Assembly: GCA_021234155.1 (NCBI GenBank)
Contig: JAJEKV010000006.1
Coordinates: 7,286,435-7,350,434 of the forward strand
Length of the DNA: 64,000 nt
Direction of reading: 5' to 3'
Origin: Isoetes taiwanensis
Taxonomy: Eukaryota; Streptophyta; Lycopodiopsida; Isoetales; Isoetaceae
A program made the translations under genes and the position numbers. The notes beneath the pieces are model-generated. The model saw only the letters and a program-made list of their open reading frames with translations. It was not told the origin of the DNA and searched no databases. This document shows, piece after piece, positions 23,250 through 32,480 of this stretch. Every line of letters starts with the position of its first letter. The stretch's first letter is position 1.

Positions 23250-24680
23250 ACAAATGTGTTCTAGTTATTGTGGATCGACTATTGCCTTGGTTGCCATATA
23301 TGTTTTCTGATCCCTTGCCAAAATTGTTTTCTCCCAAAGTTTGTTGTTAAAATTTGTTGTATCCGATGTTTGATGCATCTCAGCTAGCATGACTGATCTA
23401 TGCTGCTAAGTTGTGCATACCATTGTCCTTATGGTTCTTACGTCCTAAGAATCCAAGAAGATGTACCGTAGAACGGCATATTTTGGAGCTTATCTACATG
23501 CTAGCTAAGGCTATGATTTTGAATTTGTACAATGTAATTTTGCTGTGAGAAACATCTAGGCTTCTATTTCTAGGGAAACATAATTATTTTGCTAGGATTA
23601 GTAGTTATTGTGACCCGCTATTGCCCTCGGCCTTAGGGTATTAAACTAGGTGCTTGTGACATGCATCTATCTTGCAAGTTTGAATTAAAATCTTACGCCT
23701 GGTTGCCATATATGTTTTCACATATTCTCGCTTGCCTCCAGCGATGCTATTTAAAGTGATTATTCTGGACTATTTATGCAATGCGATTTTGGTGAAATAG
23801 TCAGCCGACTTCCATGCGGTAATATGCTTCTAACCTCGCGGCATATTCTCGCTTGCCTCCATGATGCTATTATTTAAAGTGATCATTCGATAATTTGCTA
23901 ATGCGACGGTTGAAATAGCCTTCGACGGCAGGTAATACCGCGGACATGCATCTACCTGCCTTGTTGCTAGAGTGTGCATCTTTGATCTCCTGCGGAACTA
24001 AACCCACTTCTGCATTACCATCCTTTGTGATCTAACTAGGGCTAGTATGTTTAGTCTTGATTCCAAATCTTTCAATTGTTTTTAACAATGCATATACTAG
24101 TAGAGAGATGCTATAATTCATGCACTTAGAGTCTTGTTTATACTGCGGAGACGCGTGACGCAAATGGATAAACTGCTGCTTTGCCTCGCAGGACATGCCA
24201 GGATTACTACTAGATAGGTGAAGATAGCATTCTTTGTAACTTATAGAGGGCTTGGTATGAAATTGCTGTGTAGCTTCTTGGTTTGCATGTCATGCATCGT
24301 GATGGTTTGATTTATTGCATGGGAACAAATTCGAATGCATGGAGAGCCGGGTGCTAGATGTGCATATTATGAACTTGTCATTTTGCTAGCTACAAGAATG
24401 ATTTGAATTCTTATGGAGGTGATGCACTTGAATAAACTATAGGTGTTTTGTCTCCCACTAGCCATGCATGTTTCTTGAGTCGACTTTCTTTTCCGACATG
24501 CATTACTACATGGATCTAAGATATTGTTCTTTTGTAACTTATCCGTGGTTTGAGATCAAATTGAAATGCATCTAAGTTGGCAAATTTAGGGTGACTAGTT
24601 ATTGTTGACTCATTTTCCCTCGCGTGGGTCACATGCATGTTATTTGGGGATAGACTTTAGTTATTGGAGCCCCACATGAG
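23250..24680 (+). repeat. Complex degenerate repeat field
   Basis: The words tagttattgtgg, cctattgcc, ggttgccatatatgttttc and gacatgcat(c/t) recur. One clear tandem duplication of about 120 bp (23,716-23,835 and 23,839-23,945) shares catattctcgcttgcctcc, gatgctat, atttaaagtgat and gaaatag. No coding sequence was found. It is a decayed satellite-like or nested repeat region. Confidence 0.6.
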
Positions 24681-25211
24681 AGATGTCACGAAGTTGCATA
24701 TCTCAGGAACTTTATGCCCTCGCTACATCTAAAATAAATCTCTTTGGATCGCTACTTGCACTTACATCACAAGAACAATATAATTCAATAATAAACCCTA
24801 TACAACAACTAGATCTCCTAGTGGCGACCCACCCATTTACTCAATGATCGACTTCTAGGATCATAACAATTACCTTGGCTTTTCGATTATAATCGTGGAA
24901 ATTTCCATGTTCTGAAGGAATATTAGGGTTATTTATCGCTAAAACAATAAAACAACCTTCACTATAACCATGAACCATAAAACGCCTTAATGTACTTTTG
25001 GCCCACTTATTTCTTTCTTCCTTCCTTCCTTCCATTCTCTTCATGGTGAAACTTGAAGAAACATTAATGATAGACAAACAACCTTATAGATGTAACAAAA
25101 TATACTTAATAAAACTATGAACTCTTTCTCACATGGTCTCTTACTCCGTGCATCCACCCAATGGGGCTTGAATTCCATGGATAAATTTCATATAAACTAA
25201 TCGCAGCCCTT

Positions 25212-25298
25212 CCCACATCGACATGCAATAATCGTGAACTAACACATCAACATGCAACAATTGTAACTACCACATCAACATGCAATAACTATCACTTC
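25212..25298 (+). repeat. Minisatellite, 29-bp unit, 3 copies
   Basis: Three consecutive units contain cacatc(g/a)acatgcaa followed by an aa/ac-rich spacer. The period is 29 bp. It lies about 630 bp beyond the 3' end of the ITPK gene. Confidence 0.8.
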
Positions 25299-25926
25299 AT
25301 TCTAATGCACAAATTCTACAACCTTCATAAATCCAAGAAAATCTTACAAAATCTAAAAGAATGTAAGCTTAACCCAAAGGTATCTCATAAAAATTTAAGA
25401 GAATCTAAGTCAATCTTGGCTGAATATGCTACATAATATCTTGAGAACCTAAGGAAATTTGGGGAAGCCTTCAATGAATCTCGTTAAGTCTCATAAAATC
25501 ACATAGAATCTTGAGAATCCAGAGGCTTCTGGGATAATTCCTTTTGGAAATATTCCAACAACACCTCAACACCTACTAACCTAGTAATGCAACGCGAACC
25601 ATCACCTTCACAAAACGTGAATGTTTTAAAATAAAGAATTTCGATTCAAACACTCTATTGTCTACAACTATAACTTAAGCCACTCAATTTTTCTACTACG
25701 GAGGGCAACCTCCCGCAAGCAGCGACCTTGTTTTTGTTCCTCAAGCGATTCCACTCTAAGATAAATGCATTTTCTTACATGGCTAAATTTACATGAATTC
25801 CCCACCAAACAAGTATATGTAGCATATTTTTATAAAGAATTTGGAAAGAATAAGGAATCAAAAAACAGAATTTAACGGACTGAACTTTTTAAGTATTTTG
25901 GATGCATAGAAAAAAAAGCCATAACA

Positions 25927-26931
25927 TCAACAGAGTTTCTCTGTCCTGCGAATCTTGTGCGCTGCCAGATCCAAGTAAAAATTCAGCAACATATTCTCAT
26001 ACTCTGGCAGGTTATGGAAGGCAGGCATGTAGTTAAAATCCAGAATATAATACTTATCCTGGTCCTTGGCATCCCTGATCACATCAACATTGAAAAGATT
26101 AAGCTCCAGAACAGACCTCAATCCCTTTGCAACCTCCCTTACAAGCTGTTCCGGCGGATTCTCCACTTTCGCATCAGATTCTGCCGCTGGAGCGTTAGAA
26201 ATCCGAGCAAAAGGAACAGAGTTTCCATACCTAGAAATATCCTCTTCAGAAACATCCGGCAGGGATTTTCTTTGGACGCAAGAAACGGAGTTTCCGACAA
26301 CATAGATCTTGAATACCACGCCGCCGTGGTTTACAAATTCCTGCAAAAGTATTGGCGGATCTGTTTCTTCGAGCCCCTGCTGATTAAAAACCAAACACAT
26401 TTTATGGCCATCTGTAACAAGGGGCTTTGCGATCAAAGGGAATTTTATTTCCCCTGTTTTTGCAAGATCCAACAATCCTTGCTTGCTTTCCACAATACAT
26501 TGCGTCGGAACCTCAAATCTTGCTTCCTGGCCTTTTAGGCGCAGGTTTTCAACAGGTTTCAATAAAGAACCGCGATCTTGAAGCCTTAGAATCGCTGCCG
26601 GCGAATCGATAACGAAAACATGGGGATTTTTTTGCAGATAATCTGCCAAGACTTTGCACCATTCTTCGTCCCAGAATCGATGGATTAAAACATCAAGGCG
26701 GCCTTGATCTTCCAGAGGAAGACTTCGATCAATAGGAATAAGATCAATATTACAGTCTTTGAGCTGCTGGACGAGCCCCGGATAAACCAAATCACAAGCT
26801 TTTTTTGCCAAAACTGCATAGCCGATCACAAAAGGACCCCCCATTTTTCCACAAGTAAGTAGTTTGAGGATGGAGCTTATATTCCAAATTCGTGGCATAT
26901 ATTTTTTCCAAGGAGGAGTCATGTCATGCAT
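25927..26931 (-). CDS. Inositol-tetrakisphosphate 1-kinase (ITPK), single exon
   Basis: This is an ATP-grasp kinase that phosphorylates inositol tris/tetrakisphosphates in the phytate pathway; related plant enzymes also make InsP7. The 334-residue frame is intact, close to the usual plant length. Visible blocks: FVIGYAVLAKK (34-44), VIDSP (107-111), IAKPLVTDGH (167-176), LLQEFVNHGG (195-204), FKIYVVG (207-213), RKSLPD (221-226) and FNVDVIRD (280-287). DFNY (298-301) follows. The likely metal ligands Asp283, Asp298 and Asn300 are kept. Oddities: the loop usually reading ADGSAKSH is shortened to TDGH, and the glycines of the usual FPGY...PGYE are replaced (MPAFHNLPEYE). Family similarity starts near residue 34, so Met30 (26,844) may be the true start. 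No introns, no poly(A) tract. The gene is isolated among repeats. Confidence 0.92.
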   Translation of the reverse strand: MHDMTPPWKKYMPRIWNISSILKLLTCGKMGGPFVIGYAVLAKKACDLVYPGLVQQLKDCNIDLIPIDRSLPLEDQGRLDVLIHRFWDEEWCKVLADYLQKNPHVFVIDSPAAILRLQDRGSLLKPVENLRLKGQEARFEVPTQCIVESKQGLLDLAKTGEIKFPLIAKPLVTDGHKMCLVFNQQGLEETDPPILLQEFVNHGGVVFKIYVVGNSVSCVQRKSLPDVSEEDISRYGNSVPFARISNAPAAESDAKVENPPEQLVREVAKGLRSVLELNLFNVDVIRDAKDQDKYYILDFNYMPAFHNLPEYENMLLNFYLDLAAHKIRRTEKLC

Positions 26932-27581
26932 GATCTGCCATATTTAATTTTAGGTACGATTTATATTCGGCTCGTTATTTAAATCGAAAGTAATGCCACG
27001 TACTTTTAAGTATTTTTTGAGGAACTCAAAGTATGAACAAAGTAATTTCCTTGCACTAACATACCATCATTTATCCTTGACTTGACTTTTAAGTGCTATA
27101 ACGAACTATGGAATAACGTGGGAATCTTCAAGTCGTGTTTGTGTCGATGATGACTTCTTTGTCATCAAGGAAATATTCAAATCACGTTTTATTTGCAAAG
27201 CACAACCTATCATCTAACTCCACAGAAGAAACTTACGTATAGGATAACTACAAGTCAACACAATTGCCTTAAGTTTTATAGCTCAGACCAGACCTCAGCC
27301 ATTGGGTGCAGTGGTGTTACTGGCTTATAACACGCTATGACGCATACACCTAGGTTGTTACACGGCATAACAAAAAACAAATACAAAAAGACCAAAAACT
27401 TTCATGCATTGTGTTAAGACGGATAACCTCGAGATTGTTATAATAGGGCATAACACTCGAGTTTTAGGGTGTTATCCCTCACATTCAAAATGCAACTAGA
27501 CTCGTATACTATCCCTAAAGTTAGTGACATGTGAGCTTCCAACTGTTAAGTTCCAACCTCCAACTCTCTCTGTCCATGAAT

Positions 27582-27747
27582 CTGACCTTTAGAATTTGAA
27601 CCCAACAACACAAAAGAGAGAAATATGTAGTGGCACAACTCAAAGAGTTGCCCTATCAATGTTTGAATGTGACCTTTAGAATTTGGACCCAATAACACAA
27701 AGGACAGAAAATATGTAGTGGCATGACTTTATGAGTTGCCATATCAC
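27582..27747 (+). repeat. Tandem ~85-bp duplication
   Basis: Two adjacent copies share gacctttagaatttg, aatatgtagtggca and gagttgcc, with about 15 percent divergence. Confidence 0.8.
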
Positions 27748-28012
27748 TGTCGTACATGATCACGCGCTTGATTAAGATGAACAAGTATAAACAAAGTTTG
27801 CATTCAAACCATGATTGGAAGTTTCATATGAGGCAGCTATGGCAAATAAGATAACCCTAACATGGCTACCATTCAACTTCAATATAACAACATGATCAAA
27901 TATATGGCTCGCACTCATTTTCCACCAATAGGTTTGCTATTCTATTACAAAAGCATCTTTAGAATAATTACAACCTCGTACTTCCTATCTTAACATATCC
28001 CAACCGAGCAAT

Positions 28013-28056
28013 GTAATGTGGTATGTGGACACATGTCCAGTTAGATGCTGCCTAGT
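28013..28056 (+). repeat. SINE body fragment
   Basis: gcaatgtaatgtggtatgtgg followed by acacatgtcc matches the 3' part of the SINE at 968-1,016 in the same orientation. No polymerase III box lies upstream, so this is a 5'-truncated copy. Confidence 0.55.
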
Positions 28057-28180
28057 GGCATGACGTTAAAACAACTATCCTATCATTCAATTCTTATCTT
28101 AGAGATCTAGGAAACACATGACCACAATTGAAAAGGAAGTATTCTAAAACAAAAAAGGAAAGTTTGAGTTATTTTTATCA

Positions 28181-28189
28181 TATATTATA
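28181..28189. repeat. Left target-site duplication of the MITE
   Basis: tatattata, identical to 28,978-28,986 on the far side of the element. The AT-only composition lowers its weight somewhat. Confidence 0.7.
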
Positions 28190-28977
28190 GGGAAATTTTA
28201 AAAAATGCCTTGTATTTTTTCCTAATTCTCTGAATGCCCTTGTATTTCTAGTATTTGTCAAAATGCCTCTATTTTATACCTTTTTTCCGTTCTTTATAGC
28301 TTGTTACGAGAGAGCTATAGCCATGCATGCAAACTAGGCATGGAAAACATAGATTAGCAAGTAGAAGACTTCTCATAGCCATTATGTCGCTACAGCCAAG
28401 CTTTTTACCACCAGATTTGCCCTTCCAATCCTTCTCTGCTTGGCTTTCATTGCAATTTTTCTCTCTATTCTTACCACCAAATTCAATTCAGATTCAAGAA
28501 TTGCCGGATCTCACAGACGAGAGCTATGGTCACAAAAGGGTTGTAACTTTTGATGGACTAGTACACCTCTATGCAAAGCCGTTGAAGTTGATGCAAAAAT
28601 CCTGTACTACAAACCCAAAGCTATTGGAGTAGATGCAAAGAGGGCTTTTCCCTTCTATAACATGGTTTTTTCGTTCCTGTTTTTGCAATTCTTAGCAATC
28701 AAGAAGATTCTGTTTTGTTTAGCATGCCAAGGAGAAGCTGGAATGGAAAAGCAAGACCAATCTGGCCGAAGACTTGAAGAGTCAGGTTGAGGAACAGATT
28801 GAGGAATATTTTGAGATTGGCAGGGACAAAAAGGTATAAAATTGATAGTGAGGAATGTGAGCTTAACTTTGGCAGAAAATAGAATATAGTAAGATTAAGG
28901 GCATTTTGATAAATATCAAAGATATCGGGGTATTTTGACAAATAAGCAAAAACCCAGGGTGTTTTTATAAATTTCCT
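28190..28977. mobile_element. Mutator-like MITE, 788 bp, with 9-bp TSD
   Basis: The left end gggaaattttaaaaaatgcc and the inverted right end aggaaatttataaaaacacc open imperfect terminal inverted repeats of about 85 bp, built from caaaatgcccttgt-type subrepeats. The element is flanked by a perfect 9-bp direct repeat, tatattata (28,181-28,189 and 28,978-28,986). Long inverted repeats with a 9-bp duplication are the signature of Mutator-like elements. The interior has one 101-codon plus frame (28,327-28,632) with no recognised domain and no transposase, so the element is non-autonomous. That frame could be captured host sequence, but nothing supports a source. Confidence 0.82.
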
Positions 28978-28986
28978 TATATTATA
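28978..28986. repeat. Right target-site duplication of the MITE
   Basis: tatattata, the second copy of the 9-bp duplication flanking the element. Confidence 0.7.
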
Positions 28987-29617
28987 TGCATTCTTCAAGG
29001 AGTCGTCGACTAATCACATTCACTTACATTACAAGCAGATAATAGTACGCAATAGGGCTCGAAAAATACTTTAGCTTTACCAGATTTTCTGTAGTCTATA
29101 TAAGATATGTCCCAGATATAATATATAACAAGACATAAATATATACTGGATTTTACATTATGTTTTGTCCTATCGGAACTTTGTCGGTACCCAAAATCTA
29201 GACTGGCAATTTTTTAATTGGACTAGACAAACAAAGGGGCTTACCGGGTAGTTTTCGAACCCTAGGCGCGCATGTCATAAAAACGATTTCTTAAATTAAG
29301 GATCCATAACTAGCTATATTTAAATGAGATATATAGCTAGCACCCATAACGTACCTATAACGCCAAGAGATCCTTGTAGGGGCAGTTTCACCAGAGTTGG
29401 AGATGGATTCGGATGACAAGGCAATCTTTCAGGGAATTTTTTATTTCTTTAGCTGCATGCTTCAAAAAAAGAGGGGAGGGAACCGAGGTATGGATTATGC
29501 CATGTCATATTATGGCAACACATAGACATGCTAGAATTCAAGGAATGAACTCAATATAAGATACCAATGCACTACAAATTGCCCCATTGCATTGTTTGGT
29601 TTATCTTGTTCTAAATT

Positions 29618-29752
29618 TCTCTCTCTATTCTTCTCTTCTATTTAGATACATTCCTATTATTTCTCTATTCTCTTCTCTCTTCATAATCTTTTTCTATTCT
29701 CTATTTTCTTGTCTCTATTATCTCTCTATCAAATCTCTCTCTATATCCTCCC
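29618..29752 (+). repeat. CT-rich low-complexity tract
   Basis: Dense tctctctatt, cttctctt and ttctctatt words over about 135 bp, probably from microsatellite slippage. No coding content. Confidence 0.8.
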
Positions 29753-29939
29753 ATGAGTAGACTTGCAGGCAGGAGAACCAGGGGGTCGGATCCAATATGG
29801 TGGACTATGTGTTAGTTGCTGAGCAGGATATGCATGTGGTCAATCCTTTTGGGTAGGCACGGACAGTAGAGATGAGGAGGTCGACTGAGACCACGTGCAG
29901 CTGTCTTAACAGGCTGTTCGGACCCGCTGTGTCGCAGAT

Positions 29940-30617
29940 CCTCACATGCCTCAGCTCTGCTTGGATTACAAGCATGCAGAGGCTTACGCTCAGATGCTTA
30001 CGAATGACCTGGCAGGAATTTTGTTGTTCCCTATGCTAGAGCAACAGACAAGCCCATTGATTGATGTACTTGGGACTGGGGTAGAAAGGTGCTTTGGAAG
30101 AAGCCATCCACGACGAATCTTGGAGACCACAACCTTCCCATGCAACTAGTGGTTTGACGCTGAGTGCTCAAATGATGGCTCTGCCAGATCACAGATCCTG
30201 CTCTATGCCTATAGTGGCCAGACAGTATTGCACTTTCCTCAAGGCTAAGAAGGCCAAGTACATTGCGAGACATCAAAGAGAAATTTTTTTCCTTCCAGGC
30301 CGTCATTCTCGAACGTTCTGGTGAAGGGTGCTCAGAAAGCCAGTATAGCCTGCAGAGAACATCACTTTCGAGCAGTGGGGGCAATATTTGCAGCGACTCT
30401 ACATTCCTCAAGGTGCTCGAGCAACACCATCCCCGTAAGAAGGCCCGGCGCTAGGAATCACAGAGGCGGATATAGTCTTGGGCTTACAGTGTCTTGCCAA
30501 TGGGGAAAAGGCAGACTTGGATGGTACACAGGCAGAGTGAGTCCTAACTGCCTTGTTCAATATAGTGTTACGAGAAGGCTTCCCTCCATAGTGGACAGTA
30601 AAGGACCAATTCATTAA
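29940..30617 (+). pseudogene. LINE ORF2 fragment: inter-domain linker and start of RT
   Basis: Plus frames read ARHQREIFFLPGRHSRTFW (about 30,258-30,320), then FEQWGQYLQRLYIPQGA (about 30,367-30,417). After these comes ITEADIVLGLQCLANGEKAD (about 30,456-30,515), then LTALFNIVLREGFP (about 30,545-30,586). The last two fit the common LINE RT entry: a helix ending in LA.GK..D.DG.Q.E, then a helix before W. Here GK..G has become GEKA. The frame breaks several times and the sequence ends before the catalytic palm. Domain-wise it would sit between the endonuclease relic at 5 kb and the YADD relic at 13 kb. Confidence 0.65.
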
Positions 30618-30790
30618 TTTGAGAAAAAACAGCTAATTTGAGAATTTTAAACTAGCAAGCACAATACGTTTTGATCATAGCAAGAGGCAAGCAAGACACA
30701 TTTTGCTCATTCTTAGCTAGTTAGCAAGATCATTTTTACAGCTCTTAAGCTACCAAGCAGAGCACGTTTTATTCAGGTGGAAAGACAAGT

Positions 30791-32000
30791 TTATTCTTCA
30801 TCCTTATCATCATCCTTATCCTCATTAGCAACCAGGTCTCTAAATTGAGAGGCCACGTTGCTTGGGATCAACATAGTTGAAGGTATCCCTTCAACCGTCC
30901 ATACATAATCGATGGTTTTTATTGGTTGGTATCGAGGTGGATCATTAGAATTAGGCCTCCACCTCTTCTTCCAACAATCAACGTAGTTGTTGGGATAAGG
31001 CATAACCTTCCAATTGACAGGCTCCTACCCAGGAGATATATATCTCTTCGTAGTGAGGCTCGTTTGGGTCTTCTATAGGGTTTTCTTCTACATCAGTCAA
31101 CCAATTAGGGCAGCTATCAGCTGGACTCACAAACAAGAACATACGCTTCCTAATACCTTGATGTAGATTAAAGATCTAAACTGGTTTCTTGGGCCTCTAA
31201 TTAGCCGGGCCTACATATGATGATGGAAGATTACTATCTTGCTGGATCACCATCTCAGGTTCAACCAAAGCATCATGCCGCATGTGAGGGAATAAATCAT
31301 GCATGTCAGATGGACTGCATCCACCTCTTCAAGCATACGTACTAGACCCAACCAGTAGTTCATGACCTCATTCATGTATGCATTAGATCACGAGTGCTCC
31401 TCTCCCTTTGAGATGGCTACCCAATGCATGATGTATTTTGTCATGGAGCTTCTCAAACCACCAATGTCCTTGAGAGCTTTTACTAGAGGTAAAGTCTTTG
31501 GCACTCCTTGAGGAATCATGGGCGCATCTCATCCAAACCTTCCAATTTTATCTCCCTACTCGCAGCCACTACGCTGCCCGCCATCTTATAAAACATTAGA
31601 GGCCACCTGTCTTTGCTGCGTAACTTGAACGGTTGCCCTAGATGGCCAATCGTATCGTCAGTTTCTTACTACCTAATGTAGCCTTTCACAAAACCCTTCC
31701 AATCAGAGATCTCGTGCACAAGGTAAGGCGTTGCAATCGTCGACTACATTCTCACCTTTGAACTCTGGAATGGTGAGTGCATTCCACCTTCTCAAGAGAG
31801 TAGAGTAGTTGCCAAACAAAGCATCTATATCATCGTGTGTATGCCCAACCATCATGAACTCCAACTGCACCTCGTCAAACACATCCTGCTATACAAGGTA
31901 AGAAAAGTATGAAAACACATAAATATTCTTGTTCTGGTCAAAGCAATTGTCAAGCTGAAGATAAAGCCTCCTCGATGGCTTCTTTGGTCTTGGGATTTCC
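30791..32000 (-). pseudogene. DUF7869-type transposon protein relic (copy 1, C-terminal half)
   Basis: Read on the minus strand: QLDNCFDQNKNIYVFSYF (about 31,960-31,907), then FDEVQLEFMMVGHTHDDIDA (about 31,881-31,820) followed by LFGNYSTLLRRW. Next is a segment with KALKDIGGLRSS (about 31,485-31,450), and a closing 70-codon open stretch (31,003-30,791) ending in an acidic DKDDDKDEE tail. The QLDN...NKN and VGHTH(E/D)DID pairing is, as I recall, the hallmark of the uncharacterised DUF7869 domain found in transposon-like plant proteins. Biochemical role is not known to me. Stops are frequent and the N-terminal half is missing here. Related relics are at 38.9, 47.4 and 59-60 kb, all on this strand. 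Confidence 0.7.
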
Positions 32001-32009
32001 CTCAGAGTT

Positions 32010-32480
32010 ACATCATATGGTTTGCTGGTTTATTTGTCACCTTGGTCTTCAAGCCTCAGATTCTAGAAATGAAGAAGCTCATGGTGGGCTTAGTTGTATC
32101 ATAGGGTATGTTTTTGTTAGTGGTATACAAAAAAACGAAATTTTAGCACGTCTCCAAAGACCTTTTTAGCTTTTACGCCGAGGGCTTAAAGAAATGAAGG
32201 GTGCCGCGGTGTTGAAGGGTCTATGATGGGCTATGAAGTCAGGGATGACAGTAATGAAGTGCTGGGCGAAAAAGGCCGTACAGATCCCATCATGCCAATT
32301 ATCAAAGAAATGAGTATGATCCCCGCTGGCCGCGATATAATTCATCCTAATACAATCCGAATTCATTAAGTAGACGAGCCGCTTGATCTCAATTCGACTC
32401 TTTTGGTGTATTGTCAAAACTGGATATCTCGCTCCTCTTCTCCCAGCCATTTCATCTTCTCAGTACAATCTTCGATTTCT
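32010..32480. other. Unassigned stretch upstream of DUF7869 copy 1
   Basis: A minus frame (32,166-32,450, 94 codons) and a plus frame (31,909-32,169) overlap repeat-derived sequence. Neither resembles a known protein. This is where the N-terminal part of the DUF7869 protein would be expected, but its KMD.xKT block is not visible. Confidence 0.3.

Larger units (their letters stand above)
26932..28180. other. ITPK upstream flank and AT-rich intergenic sequence
   Basis: On the minus strand the 5' flank contains an AT-rich stretch (gaatataaat, about 26,957-26,966) that could serve as a TATA element roughly 30 nt above a plausible start; this is inference. A tandem duplication of about 85 bp (27,582-27,662 and 27,667-27,747) shares gacctttagaatttg, acccaa, aacacaaa and aatatgtagtggca. 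The SINE-body repeat lies at 28,013-28,056. Confidence 0.45.

Noticed and set aside
25957-26612. Plus-strand frames of 193, 79 and 61 codons
   Set aside because: Shadows of the ITPK gene, which lies on the opposite strand and has clear motifs.
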